Assembly: GCA_033856255.1 (NCBI GenBank)
Contig: JAWVFH010000008.1
Span: 99,017 to 163,016 of the forward strand
Reading direction: 5' to 3'
From: WHSW01 sp033856255
GTDB taxonomy: Bacteria; Actinomycetota; Thermoleophilia; Solirubrobacterales; 70-9
Length of the DNA stretch: 64,000 nt
Shown here: positions 1-9,675 of the stretch, piece after piece
Layout: each line of letters begins with the position of its first letter
How positions within the stretch are numbered: position 1 is the stretch's first letter
Notes under the pieces: generated by a model
Told to the model about the DNA's origin: nothing
Databases searched by the model: none
Seen by the model: only the letters and a program-made list of their open reading frames with translations
Made by a program: the position numbers and the translations under genes

Positions 1-253
1 GGTGCAGGCCGCCGAGCTCGGCGATCCGCTCCGCGCCCGGCGCCAGGAAGAGGTGGAAGGTATTGCCGAGGATCAGCTCGAAGCCGATTCCAGCGACGTC
101 CGAGAGGTCGAGCGTGCGCACGGCGCCCCGAGTCGCCAGCGGGATGAACGCCGGCGTGCGCACCTCGCCGTGAGCGGTCACAAGGCGCCCCGTTCGGGCG
201 GCTCCGTCGCTCGCGTCGATCTCGAATCTGAGCCGTGCTGGGTCGCTTCGCAC
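1..253 (-). CDS. tgt: tRNA-guanine transglycosylase, N-terminal part (cut by window edge)
   Basis: Only the first 84 codons are present; the gene runs off the left edge. Starting at a GTG at 253, the translation contains TPAFIPLATRGAVRTL and ILGNTFHLFLAPGAE, the characteristic N-terminal blocks of queuine/archaeosine tRNA-ribosyltransferases (bacterial Tgt: TPxFMPVGTxGxVK..., ILGNTYHLxLRPG). The enzyme exchanges guanine for preQ1 at wobble position 34 of GUN-anticodon tRNAs. It starts 11 nt after the gpmI stop, so it is probably the last seen gene of the glycolytic operon. The catalytic aspartates lie beyond the edge and cannot be checked. Confidence 0.85.
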   Translation of the reverse strand, partial: MRSDPARLRFEIDASDGAARTGRLVTAHGEVRTPAFIPLATRGAVRTLDLSDVAGIGFELILGNTFHLFLAPGAERIAELGGLH

Positions 254-264
254 GACCGGCCAGC

Positions 265-1791
265 CTACTTTTCGACCAGCGAGTGCCCGGTCATCGCGGC
301 CGGCTGATCGATCCCGAGCAGGTCGAGCGCAGTCGGGGCGACGTCGGCGAGCACGCCGCCGGACGCGAGCTCGAGCCCGGCCACCGTGACCACGAACGGA
401 ACCGGGTTCAGCGAGTGGGCCGTGTTGGGCGACCCGTCCGGCTCCAGCATCTGCTCGGCGTTGCCGTGATCGGCGGTCACCAGACAGGCCCCTCCCGATT
501 CATGAACCGCCGTCACCACCTCCCCGAGGCGGCGATCGACCTCCTCGATCGCGGCCACCGCGGCCGGGATGCTGCCCGTGTGGCCGACCATGTCGGGGTT
601 GGCGAAGTTGATGATCCCGAACCGGTAATCGCCCTCCGACCAGCGGGATGTGAACGCCTCCGCGGCCCCGGCGGCGGACATCTCCGGCTTGTGGTCGTAG
701 GTGGGCACGTCGCGCGGAGACTCGACGAGCGCCCGATCCTCTCCCTCCCATTCGACCTCGTGGCCGCCGTTGAAGAAGTAGGTGACGTGGGCGTACTTCT
801 CGGTTTCGGCGACGTGCAGCTGGCGCTCGCCCCGCGCGGCCAGCACCTCCGCGAGCGTGGTCTCGGGCTCGGCCGGAGGGAAGGCCGTCGCATAGGGCCA
901 TCCGGACCGGTACTGGGTCAGCGTCGTCAGCTCGACCTCGGGCGCGTCGCCGCGGTCGAACTCGTCGAAGTCCCTCTCCCCCAAGGCCATCGTCAGCTCG
1001 CGGGCGCGATCGGGCCGGAAGTTGAAGTGGATCACCGCGTCACCGTCGGCGACTCCGTCGTAGTCCCCGATCACGGTCGGGCGGATGAACTCGTCGGTCT
1101 CCTCACGGGCGTAGGCCTCGGCCACCGCCTCGGCGGCGCTCGCCGCCCGAGCCCCCTCGGCGTGGACGATCGCGTCGTAGGCCAGCTTCACCCGATCCCA
1201 GCGCCGGTCGCGGTCCATGCCGTAGTAGCGGCCGCCGACCGTCCCGATCCGGCCCGCGTGTCGCAGCCAGCGCTCCAGCTCCTCGATGTATCCCGCGCCG
1301 GAGGTCGGCAGCGTGTCGCGTCCGTCGGTGAGCGCGTGCACGACCACGTCGGTGACCCCCTCCTGGGCGCCGAGCTCAATCAGCGCCTCGATGTGGGTCC
1401 AGCCGGAGTGCACACCGCCGTCGGAGACGAGGCCGATCAGGTGCAGACGCCCCCGCGGGCTGCGGCGGGCGGCCTCGCAGGCCGCGAGCAGCGCCTCGTT
1501 CTCGAAGAGGGTCCCGTCGGCGACCGCGTCGTCGATCCGCGCCAGGTCCTGCTTGATGATCGCCCCGGCGCCGAGGTTGAGGTGGCCGACCTCGGAGTTG
1601 CCCATCTGGCCGTCGGGGAGGCCGACGTCGCGGCCACTCGCCGACAGGGTCGTCCGCGGATACGTCTCCCAGAGGTCGTCGAAGACCGGCGTGGCCGCCT
1701 GGGCGACGGCGTTGCCGGGACCTTCCGGCGCCAGTCCCCAGCCGTCGAGGATGACGAGGGCGAGCGACGGCACCGGCTCCTGCACGGTCAT
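265..1791 (-). CDS. gpmI: 2,3-bisphosphoglycerate-independent phosphoglycerate mutase
   Basis: 508 aa, the normal length of the cofactor-independent, Mn-dependent mutase that interconverts 3- and 2-phosphoglycerate in the cytoplasm. The alkaline-phosphatase fold is marked by ILDGWG (Asp16), the phosphoserine motif MGNSEVGH (nucleophile Ser66), and the C-terminal metal-binding blocks NPDMVGHTG and TADHGNAEQM. The ATG overlaps the tpiA stop by 4 nt (ATGA), so translation is coupled. It completes a gap-pgk-tpiA-gpmI block encoding consecutive lower-glycolysis steps. Confidence 0.97.
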   Translation of the reverse strand: MTVQEPVPSLALVILDGWGLAPEGPGNAVAQAATPVFDDLWETYPRTTLSASGRDVGLPDGQMGNSEVGHLNLGAGAIIKQDLARIDDAVADGTLFENEALLAACEAARRSPRGRLHLIGLVSDGGVHSGWTHIEALIELGAQEGVTDVVVHALTDGRDTLPTSGAGYIEELERWLRHAGRIGTVGGRYYGMDRDRRWDRVKLAYDAIVHAEGARAASAAEAVAEAYAREETDEFIRPTVIGDYDGVADGDAVIHFNFRPDRARELTMALGERDFDEFDRGDAPEVELTTLTQYRSGWPYATAFPPAEPETTLAEVLAARGERQLHVAETEKYAHVTYFFNGGHEVEWEGEDRALVESPRDVPTYDHKPEMSAAGAAEAFTSRWSEGDYRFGIINFANPDMVGHTGSIPAAVAAIEEVDRRLGEVVTAVHESGGACLVTADHGNAEQMLEPDGSPNTAHSLNPVPFVVTVAGLELASGGVLADVAPTALDLLGIDQPAAMTGHSLVEK

Positions 1792-2552
1792 CCGGAGCCG
1801 GCGGCGTTGCAGATCGCGAGAAAGTCGTCGGCGTCGAGGCTGGCGCCGCCGACGAGGCCGCCATCGATCTCCGGCCGGGCGAACAGCTCGGCCGCGTTGC
1901 CGGGCTTGACCGAGCCGCCGTAGAGGATCCGCACGGCCGCCGCGACCCGGGCGTCGCGTGCGGCGAGCAGGCCGCGGATGAAGGCGACCGCCTCCTCGGC
2001 CTGATCGGGGGTCGCGGTGCGCCCCGTGCCGATCGCCCAGATCGGCTCATAGGCGATCACCACGTCCGCCAATCGCGCGTCCTCGACCTGGGCCAGGTCG
2101 GCGCTCAGCTGGCGCTCGAGCACCGCCTCGGTCTCGCCGGCGTCGCGCTGCGACTCGGTCTCACCGCAGCAGAGGATCGGCAGCAGCCCGGCGGCGAGCA
2201 GCGCCGGGACCTTGCGGGCCAGCGCCTCGTCGGTCTCGCAGAAGAGCTGGCGGCGCTCGGAGTGCCCGACGATCGCCCCGGCGACGCCGAGGTCGGCAAG
2301 CATCGGGATCGAGACCTCGCCGGTGAAGGCGCCCGACTCCTCCTCGTGGACGTTCTGGGCGCAGACCTCGATCCCGGAGCCGGCCGCGATCGCACTGGCC
2401 GCCGCCAGCGCCGTGTAGGGCGGGCAGACGACGACCTCGGTCGCGCCGAACTCCGAGACCCGGCCTGTGAGCGAGGCGAGGAAGCCCTCGGCCTCGCCGA
2501 CGGTCTTGTTCATCTTCCAGTTCGCCGCGACGAGGGGGATTCGCTCAGACAT
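1788..2552 (-). CDS. tpiA: triosephosphate isomerase
   Basis: 254 aa TIM barrel converting dihydroxyacetone phosphate to glyceraldehyde 3-phosphate. Visible active-site residues are NWKMN (Asn11, Lys13), the electrophile His97 in VGHSERR, and catalytic Glu169 in AYEPIWAIGTG; the phosphate-binding YGGSV is near the C terminus. The start overlaps the end of pgk by 8 nt and the stop overlaps gpmI by 4 nt, indicating one mRNA. Confidence 0.97.
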   Translation of the reverse strand: MSERIPLVAANWKMNKTVGEAEGFLASLTGRVSEFGATEVVVCPPYTALAAASAIAAGSGIEVCAQNVHEEESGAFTGEVSIPMLADLGVAGAIVGHSERRQLFCETDEALARKVPALLAAGLLPILCCGETESQRDAGETEAVLERQLSADLAQVEDARLADVVIAYEPIWAIGTGRTATPDQAEEAVAFIRGLLAARDARVAAAVRILYGGSVKPGNAAELFARPEIDGGLVGGASLDADDFLAICNAAGSG

Positions 2553-3720
2553 CGATCAGCGCCTCGACCCCCGGAAGCTCGTTGCCCTCCATCAGCTCCA
2601 GCGAGGCACCGCCCCCGGTCGACAGCCAGTCGACCTCGCCGGCGAGCCCGAAGGCGACCAGGGCGGCCGCAGAGTCGCCGCCGCCGACGACCGTGAACCC
2701 GGGAGCCCGGGCGACCGCCTCGGCGACCCCGCGGGTGCCGGCGGCGAACGGTTCCAGCTCGAAGGCCCCCATCGGACCGTTCCAGAACACCGTCCCGGCG
2801 GCCTCGATGCGGCGCGAGTACTCGGCCACGGTCCGCGGCCCGATGTCGAGCCCCATCCAGCCCTCCGGAACCTCGGTGCCGTCGACCTCGCGGCGTTCGG
2901 CGCCGGCGTCGAAGCTGTCGCCGATCACCAGATCGACCGGCAGCAGCAGCTCGCACGCGGAGTCCTTCGCCCGCACGAGCGCCCTGGCGGCGAGGTCGAC
3001 GCCCTCGTCCTCGACCAGCGAGTCCCCGGTCGCGGTACCGAGCGCGCGGTAGAAGCTGAAGCACATCGCCCCGCCGATCAGGATCGCGTCGGCGGTCTCC
3101 AGGAAGCGGTCGATGACGGCGATCTTGTCCGAGACCTTGGCTCCGCCGAGGACCACCACGAGCGGGCGCCGCGGATCGTCACGGACCGCGGTCAGCGCCC
3201 GCACCTCGCGCTCCAGCAGCAGCCCCGCGTGCCCGGGCAGGTGGCGGGCGACCCCGGCGGTCGTCGCGTGGGCGCGGTGGGCGGCGCCGAAGGCGTCGTT
3301 GACGTAGAGGTCGCCGAGCCGCGCCAGGGCCGCGGCCAGCTCCGGGTCGTTGCGGGTCTCCCCCGGCTCGTAGCGTGAGTTCTCGAGCAGCAGGACCTCA
3401 CCCGGCCCGAGCGCCGCGGCGAGCGCCTCGACCTCCTCGCCAGCCACGCCGGGCGCGACCGCGACCTCGCTTTCGAGCAGCTCGCCGAGCCGCGCGGCAA
3501 CCGGCCTCATCGAGAGCTCGGGCTCGCGGTCCTGCGGCCGCCCGAGGTGAGAGACGAGCACGACCGAGGCGCCGCGCTCGCGCAGCAGCTCGATCGTCGG
3601 CAACGCCGCGCGGATCCGGGTGTCGTCGGCGACCTCGCGGTCGTCACCGTCGCCGGTGAGGGGAACGTTGAAGTCGACCCGGACAAGCGCCCGCCGGCCC
3701 GCCACCTCGGCGTCGCGCAC
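2545..3720 (-). CDS. pgk: phosphoglycerate kinase
   Basis: Transfers phosphate from 1,3-bisphosphoglycerate to ADP. N-terminal RALVRVDFNVPL, SHLGRPQ, the substrate-site arginines and the C-terminal nucleotide-binding GGGDSAAAL and STGGGASLELMEG are all present. I chose GTG at 3720 because GAGAAGG stands 5 nt upstream and the product (391 aa) matches the family length. A TTG at 3774 that overlaps the gap stop (TTGA) would add 18 residues and cannot be excluded; the reading frame is open further upstream inside gap. Confidence 0.93.
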   Translation of the reverse strand: MRDAEVAGRRALVRVDFNVPLTGDGDDREVADDTRIRAALPTIELLRERGASVVLVSHLGRPQDREPELSMRPVAARLGELLESEVAVAPGVAGEEVEALAAALGPGEVLLLENSRYEPGETRNDPELAAALARLGDLYVNDAFGAAHRAHATTAGVARHLPGHAGLLLEREVRALTAVRDDPRRPLVVVLGGAKVSDKIAVIDRFLETADAILIGGAMCFSFYRALGTATGDSLVEDEGVDLAARALVRAKDSACELLLPVDLVIGDSFDAGAERREVDGTEVPEGWMGLDIGPRTVAEYSRRIEAAGTVFWNGPMGAFELEPFAAGTRGVAEAVARAPGFTVVGGGDSAAALVAFGLAGEVDWLSTGGGASLELMEGNELPGVEALIDV

Positions 3721-3770
3721 GCTGGCCTTCTCGAACCTGCCGCGCTCGCTCAGGCCGCTGGCGGTCTCGT

Positions 3771-4796
<1,026 letters not shown>

Positions 4797-4823
4797 TGCG
4801 CCGTTCTCCCTCGAAGTCGTGTG

Positions 4824-5180
4824 TCAGTTCTGTACAGCGATCTCGATCCTGTGCCCATCGGGGTCGAGAAGGTACGCCGAGTAGTAGCTGCCACCGTACT
4901 CGGGCCGCGCGGCCGGCGCCCCGTCGTCGGTGCCACCGGCCCTGACGCCTCCCTCCCAGGCGCCCTTGACGGCCGGGATCCCGCTGGCCGAGAAGCACGT
5001 GTGCCCGCCGCTACCGGCCGAGCTCCCCGCGGACGCGAAGAACACCGGTCGCACGATGCCCCAGGCGACCTGGCTCTCGTTGTCGACGTGGCGCCGCCAG
5101 CCGAGCGCGCCGAGCACCGCGTCGTAGAAACGGGCGCTCCGCTCGAGCTCGGTGACATCGACGCTGACGTGGTGGATCAT
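4824..5180 (-). CDS. VOC (glyoxalase-like) family protein
   Basis: 118 aa, one glyoxalase/bleomycin-resistance module: MIHHVSVDVTELERSARFYDAVLGALG at the N terminus and YSAYLLDPDGHRIEIA at the C terminus. His3 and the Glu of the terminal HRIEI are the usual metal-ligand positions, so a metal-dependent dimeric enzyme is plausible, but the substrate cannot be told. It lies 27 nt upstream of gap on the same strand. Confidence 0.85.
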   Translation of the reverse strand: MIHHVSVDVTELERSARFYDAVLGALGWRRHVDNESQVAWGIVRPVFFASAGSSAGSGGHTCFSASGIPAVKGAWEGGVRAGGTDDGAPAARPEYGGSYYSAYLLDPDGHRIEIAVQN

Positions 5181-5204
5181 GGCTCTGATCTAACCAGAAG
5201 AGGC

Positions 5205-5978
5205 TCAGCCGCCGCGCGGGGTCCAGCGGAAGTAGCGGATCGCCAGCACGAGTCCCAGCGCGCCCCAGGCCGCGACCACGGCCAGGTGGCCCCACTCGAA
5301 ACCGGCGCCCGTGGTCAGCGGGTCCCAGGCGGCGAAGAAGGCCTCGAAGAACTGCCGGATCGGGAACAGGTTCGCGAGATTGAGGACACCGTCGGGGATC
5401 TCGGTCTCGGGGATGAAGACGCCCGAGAGGAAGTAGAGCGGCAGGACCGCGACGTTGGTGATCGCGGGGGCGGCGTCCTCGCTCGGGATCGCCGCGGTCA
5501 GCGCGATCCCCAGGCAGCAGAAGCTGGCCGCGCCGATCGCCAGCGTGACGAGGATCGCCGGCAGGTGATCCCAGGGGATGTGGACGCCGTAGAGCACGCG
5601 GCCGATCAACGGGACCACGATCAGCATCAGCACCGAGATCACGATCGCGTTGCCGACCCGGCCGGCGAAGAAGACCCAGCTCGGCAGCGGGGTGCCGCGG
5701 CCCCGCTTCAGGATCCCGTTCTCGCGGTCGACCGTGAGCCTGATCGCGACGCTCTGCAGGGTCGCGGAAACGACCGCGAGCGTCAGGATCGCCGGGATGT
5801 AATAGGTGGTCGTCCGCAGGCCGCCGAGCTGCTCGAGCGTGTCGTCGCCGAAGATCCCCTCGAAGATGACCATGAACATCAGCGGCAGAGCGACGGTGAA
5901 GAAGACCGCGCCCGGGTTGCGCCAGAACGACTTCTGGTCGTAGCGGAACTGGTGCACGGCGAGGGCGACGGGGCTCAT
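5205..5978 (-). CDS. ABC-2 type transporter permease
   Basis: 257 aa with about six hydrophobic segments and the ABC-2 layout: an N-terminal cytoplasmic stretch (QFRYDQKSFWRNPGA) before the first helix, then RENGILKRGRGTPLP between helices 2 and 3 as in drug/polysaccharide/daunorubicin-type exporters. It overlaps the ATPase gene by 4 nt and must be its membrane partner. Substrate unknown. Confidence 0.9.
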   Translation of the reverse strand: MSPVALAVHQFRYDQKSFWRNPGAVFFTVALPLMFMVIFEGIFGDDTLEQLGGLRTTTYYIPAILTLAVVSATLQSVAIRLTVDRENGILKRGRGTPLPSWVFFAGRVGNAIVISVLMLIVVPLIGRVLYGVHIPWDHLPAILVTLAIGAASFCCLGIALTAAIPSEDAAPAITNVAVLPLYFLSGVFIPETEIPDGVLNLANLFPIRQFFEAFFAAWDPLTTGAGFEWGHLAVVAAWGALGLVLAIRYFRWTPRGG

Positions 5979-6871
5979 TCCTCCTCCACCCGGGTCAGCT
6001 CGAGGTAGATGTCCTCGAGCGTCGGCCGGTGGACCTCGAGGCCCTCGAGTTCTAGATCGCGTTCGAGCGCCCAGCCGGTGAGCCGGTTGAGCACCTCCAC
6101 CGGGTTCCGCGTGCTGGTCGTCAACTGGCCGTCGGGGCCCCGCTCGAGGTCGAACCCCTCGGGCGGCTCACCGGCGAGGTGGAAGCTGATCGTCGCCGGG
6201 CGGGACTCGCGATCGCCGAGCTCGTCGGGGCGGCCCTCGGCGACGATCGCGCCGGCGGCGATGATCGCGACACGATCGGCGAGCCGCTGGGCCTCGTCCA
6301 TGTAATGGGTCGTCAGGAAGACGGTCTTGCCGAGCGCGCGGAGCCCTGCGATCACGTCCCAGGCCTGCCGGCGCGCCGACGGATCGAAGCCGGTGGTCGG
6401 CTCGTCCAGGAACAGCAGGTCCGGGTCTCCGATCAGCGCCACGGCCACGTCGAGGCGCCGCAGCTGCCCGCCCGAGAGCCGGCCGGCGCGTTCGTTCGCC
6501 TTCTCCGTCAGGCCGACGTGGGCGATCGTCTCCGAGATCCCGAGCGGTTCGCGGTAGTAGCCGGCGTAGAGGGCGATCGTCTCGTGCACCGTCAGCTCCG
6601 GCCGCATCCGGCACTGCTGCAGGACGATCCCGATCCGCTCCCGCCAGTCGCGGGTCGGTGAGCCGGGGTCGACGCCCAGGACCCGGACGTCGCCGCCGCT
6701 GCGCTCGCGGTAGCCCTCGAGCACCTCGACCGTGCTCGTCTTCCCGGCCCCGTTCGGTCCCAGGAAGGCGAACACCTCCCCCTCGTCGACCTCGAGGTCG
6801 ACGCCGCGAACGGCCTCATGGTCGCCGTAGGCCTTGCGCAAGCCGGAGACCTGGATCACGGGCGCCGCCAT
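5975..6871 (-). CDS. ABC transporter ATP-binding protein
   Basis: 298 aa. Walker A GPNGAGKT (38-45), signature LSGGQ (132-136), Walker B LLFLDEP (152-158) and the H-loop in LTTHYMDEA define a DrrA/CcmA-type exporter ATPase; residues after about 220 form the usual C-terminal extension. TACAAT stands 9 nt before the ATG, consistent with a leaderless transcript for this two-gene exporter operon. The pair occupies the place where actinobacteria usually carry yvcK and whiA. Confidence 0.93.
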   Translation of the reverse strand: MAAPVIQVSGLRKAYGDHEAVRGVDLEVDEGEVFAFLGPNGAGKTSTVEVLEGYRERSGGDVRVLGVDPGSPTRDWRERIGIVLQQCRMRPELTVHETIALYAGYYREPLGISETIAHVGLTEKANERAGRLSGGQLRRLDVAVALIGDPDLLFLDEPTTGFDPSARRQAWDVIAGLRALGKTVFLTTHYMDEAQRLADRVAIIAAGAIVAEGRPDELGDRESRPATISFHLAGEPPEGFDLERGPDGQLTTSTRNPVEVLNRLTGWALERDLELEGLEVHRPTLEDIYLELTRVEEE

Positions 6872-6880
6872 GGGTGCGGC

Positions 6881-6886
6881 ATTGTA
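6881..6886 (-). promoter_or_regulatory. -10 hexamer TACAAT before the ABC ATPase gene
   Basis: TACAAT on the minus strand, nine bases from the ATG at 6871. The near-consensus hexamer at this distance suggests transcription starts at or within a base or two of the start codon. No TTGACA-like -35 is obvious. Confidence 0.5.
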
Positions 6887-6894
6887 GGTCCCGC

Positions 6895-7791
6895 TCAGCC
6901 CAGCTCGACGTCGCGGTGGACGACCCGCGGCTGGACGTCGTCCTGGGTGGCGACGTGGCGCGCGATCCGGTCGGCGACGGTGACCGAGCGGTGACGGCCG
7001 CCGGTGCAGCCGATCGCGATCGTCAGGTGCGTCTTGCCCTCGGCGACATAAGCGGGGAGCAGGAAGTCGAGCAGCGGCAGGAGCCGGCGGTAGTACTCGC
7101 TCGCGAGCTCGCCCGACTCCACGTGCTCGATCACGGCCGCGTCGCGACCGGTGAGCGGCCGCAGGTCCTCGCGGTAGTGCGGGTTGGGCAGAAACCGGAC
7201 GTCGAGCACCATGTCGGCGTCGCGCGGGGCGCCGTTCTTGAACCCGAAGGTGAGCAGGGTGAGCGCGAGCTTGGCGCTCGATCCGGGGCCGAGCACGTCG
7301 GTGGCGATCTTCCGGCGCAGCATCGCGCCCGTGAGGCTGGTCGAGTCGATCACGACGGCGGCTCGCTCGCGCAGGGGGCCGAGGATCGCGCGTTCGGCCT
7401 GGATCCCCTCGAGGATGCGCCCGTCGGGCGCCAGCGGGTGGCGGCGGCGCGTCTCCTTGAACCGGTTGACCAGGGTCTCGTCGCTGGCCTCGAGGAAGAC
7501 CAGGATCGGCGCGATTCCCTCGGCCTCCAGCTCGTCGAGCACCGCGAGCAGGTCGTCGAAGTACTCGCCTCCGCGGACGTCGGTGACCACGGCCGCGCGG
7601 CGCACCGAGCTCTCGCCGCGGGCGAACAGCTCCCCGAGCGAGGCGATCAGCCGCGGCGGCAGGTTGTCGACGCAGAAGTACCCGGAGTCCTCGAAGGCGG
7701 CGATCGCCTCCGACTTGCCGGCGCCCGAGTAGCCGGTGATCACGAACAGCTCGACCTGATCGGCGAACAGGCTCTCGCGCTTCTCCGCCAT
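6895..7791 (-). CDS. rapZ: RNase adapter / nucleotide-binding protein RapZ (YvcJ)
   Basis: 298 aa. N-terminal P-loop GYSGAGKS (20-27) and FVCVDNLPP-like block (YFCVDNLPP), C-terminal IGCTGGRHRSVTVADRIA, the RapZ signature. In enterobacteria RapZ controls glmS sRNA decay; in Gram-positives YvcJ is a nucleotide-binding protein of unclear role, so the RNA role here is only by homology. It begins 2 nt after the uvrC stop and is surely co-transcribed with it. Confidence 0.95.
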   Translation of the reverse strand: MAEKRESLFADQVELFVITGYSGAGKSEAIAAFEDSGYFCVDNLPPRLIASLGELFARGESSVRRAAVVTDVRGGEYFDDLLAVLDELEAEGIAPILVFLEASDETLVNRFKETRRRHPLAPDGRILEGIQAERAILGPLRERAAVVIDSTSLTGAMLRRKIATDVLGPGSSAKLALTLLTFGFKNGAPRDADMVLDVRFLPNPHYREDLRPLTGRDAAVIEHVESGELASEYYRRLLPLLDFLLPAYVAEGKTHLTIAIGCTGGRHRSVTVADRIARHVATQDDVQPRVVHRDVELG

Positions 7792-7793
7792 CG

Positions 7794-9653
7794 TCAGCCC
7801 GCCCGGTTGAGCTGCCGGTGGATCTCGCGGGCCAGCTTGCCGGGGATCCCCGGCACCGCCTCGAGCTCCTCGCGCGACGCGGAGACGAGCCGCTCGGGTG
7901 AGCCGAAGTGCTCGAGCAGGGCGCGCTTTCGCTTCGGCCCGACGCCGCGCAGCTCGTCGAGCAGCGAGCTGGTCATCGCCTTGCCGCGGCGGCTGCGGTG
8001 GTGGTCGAGCGCGAACCGGTGCGCCTCGTCGCGGACCCGCTGGAGCAGGCGCAGGCCCTCCGAGTCGGCCGGGATCTCGAGCGGCTCCGAGCGGCCGGGC
8101 ACGTAGACCTCCTCCAGCCGCTTCGCCAGCCCGATCACCGCCGTGCCCCGATCGACCAGCGGAGCGAGGACCTTCATCCCGGCCGAGAGCTGGCCCTTGC
8201 CTCCGTCGATCACGATCAGGTCCGGCACCGAGGCGAAGCTCTCGTCGCGCTCGGCGTCGTGCGGTGAGCGATCCGACTGCTCGAGCAACTGCGACACACG
8301 GCGCGACAGCACCTCCTCCATGGACGCGAAATCATCGGGGCCTCCCTGGCGATCGCCGCGAACCCGGAAGCGGCGGTAGTCGGACTTCCGCGGCGCGCCG
8401 CCCTGGAAGACGACCATCGAGGCGACCGTGTGCTCGCCGCCGATGTTCGAGATGTCGAACCCCTCGACCCGCACGGGCAGGCTCGGCAGGCCGAGCGAAT
8501 CCTGCAGCGCGGAGAGCGCGTCGACCCGCTGGGCCCGGCGGCGCTCCTGGCGCAGCTTGTCCTGGGCCAGCGCGAGCACCGCGTTGCGCTCGGCGAGCTC
8601 GCGCAGGCGCCGCTTCGACCCCCGCTCGGCGACCCGCACCTCGACCGGCCCGCCGCGCTGGACCGAGAGCGCCTCCGCCAGCAGCGACGCGCGATTCTTC
8701 AGAGCCGGGCCGACGACGACCAGCCGCGGGACCGCCGGGGCCGCCGCGTAGTACTGGGCCAGGAACTCCTCGGCAACCTCGGCCTCGCCGGCCTCGGACT
8801 CGTTCGAGAGGTAGAAGCTGTGACGCTCGGCGAGGGCGCCGTCGCGAACCTGGAACACCTGAGCGTTGGCCTCGACACCCTCGACCGCGACCGCGACCAG
8901 GTCGGCCGACTCGAGTGAGTCGCCGGCGACCGAGCGGCGCTCCATCAGCGAGCGAACCGCCTCCAGCCGGTCGCGGAAGACGGCGGCTCGCTCGTACTCC
9001 TCCGCCTCGGCGGCGGCGCCCATCTTGCGTTCCAGGTCGCGCTCGACGTCCCGGTAGCGGCCGGAGAGGAAGTCGACGATCGCATCGATGCCGCGCCGGT
9101 ACTCCTCGCGGTCGACGTAGCCGACACAGGGCGCCGCGCAGCGCTTGATGTAGTAGTCGAGGCATGGAACACCCGAGCGTCGCCCGGGTTCAGGCCCCTC
9201 GCAGGTGCGGTACTGGAACAGGCGGCCGAGCAGGTCGAGGGTCTCGCGGACGCGCTTGGCCGACGAGTACGGGCCGAAGTAGATCCGCGAGGAGCGGTGG
9301 CGCTCGCGGGTGAAGTAGACGCGCGGGAAGTCCTCGTCCAGGCTGATCGCGATGTAGGGATAGGACTTGTCGTCGCGCAGGCGGATGTTGAAGCGCGGTC
9401 GGTGGCGCTTGATGAACTGCTGCTCGGCGAGCAGAGCCTCCGCCTCGGTCTCGGTGACCAGGAAGTCGATCGAGGCGATGCGGTCGACGAAGCCGAAGCT
9501 CCCGCGGGAGGTCTTGCCCGCGAAGTGGCCCGCCACCCGCTTGCGGATCGAGGTCGCCTTCCCGACGTACATGACCTTGCCTTCGGCGTCGGAGAACAGG
9601 TAGACACCCGGGGAGTCGGGAAGCCGCTTTCGTTGTTCGGATACGGGGTCCAC
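7794..9653 (-). CDS. uvrC: excinuclease ABC subunit C
   Basis: 619 aa. GIY-YIG nuclease domain at the N terminus (GVYLFSDAEGKVMYVGKA, 3-prime incision), UVR motif at about 205-240 for UvrB binding, RNase H-like 5-prime nuclease domain (EGFDISNIGGEHTVASM, PDLIVIDGGKGQL), and a C-terminal tandem helix-hairpin-helix (LRGVGPKRKRALLEHFG...). GTG start at 9653, preceded by TACCCT six bases upstream, fits a leaderless message. Nucleotide excision repair, cytoplasmic. Confidence 0.97.
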   Translation of the reverse strand: MDPVSEQRKRLPDSPGVYLFSDAEGKVMYVGKATSIRKRVAGHFAGKTSRGSFGFVDRIASIDFLVTETEAEALLAEQQFIKRHRPRFNIRLRDDKSYPYIAISLDEDFPRVYFTRERHRSSRIYFGPYSSAKRVRETLDLLGRLFQYRTCEGPEPGRRSGVPCLDYYIKRCAAPCVGYVDREEYRRGIDAIVDFLSGRYRDVERDLERKMGAAAEAEEYERAAVFRDRLEAVRSLMERRSVAGDSLESADLVAVAVEGVEANAQVFQVRDGALAERHSFYLSNESEAGEAEVAEEFLAQYYAAAPAVPRLVVVGPALKNRASLLAEALSVQRGGPVEVRVAERGSKRRLRELAERNAVLALAQDKLRQERRRAQRVDALSALQDSLGLPSLPVRVEGFDISNIGGEHTVASMVVFQGGAPRKSDYRRFRVRGDRQGGPDDFASMEEVLSRRVSQLLEQSDRSPHDAERDESFASVPDLIVIDGGKGQLSAGMKVLAPLVDRGTAVIGLAKRLEEVYVPGRSEPLEIPADSEGLRLLQRVRDEAHRFALDHHRSRRGKAMTSSLLDELRGVGPKRKRALLEHFGSPERLVSASREELEAVPGIPGKLAREIHRQLNRAG

Positions 9654-9659
9654 GGTTCA

Positions 9660-9669
9660 AGGGTACGGT
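9660..9669. promoter_or_regulatory. overlapping divergent -10 elements (uvrC / enoyl-CoA hydratase)
   Basis: The ten bases AGGGTACGGT hold TACCCT on the minus strand (9660-9665), 6 nt from the uvrC GTG, and TACGGT on the plus strand (9664-9669), 6 nt from the hydratase ATG. The two hexamers share the central TA, so only one polymerase should be able to open this DNA at a time. Confidence 0.55.
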
Positions 9670-9675
9670 TCGCCG

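Noticed and set aside
235..1923. Long plus-strand reading frame opposite gpmI and tpiA
   Set aside because: Arg/Gly/Val-rich translation without motifs; mirror of real minus-strand genes caused by high GC at third positions. The same holds for 3918-6008, 11616-14159, 16787-19036 and others.
9661..9666. GGGTAC nine bases before the hydratase ATG as a stress-type promoter
   Set aside because: No GTTT at 14-17 bases upstream; the overlapping TACGGT hexamer explains the site better.
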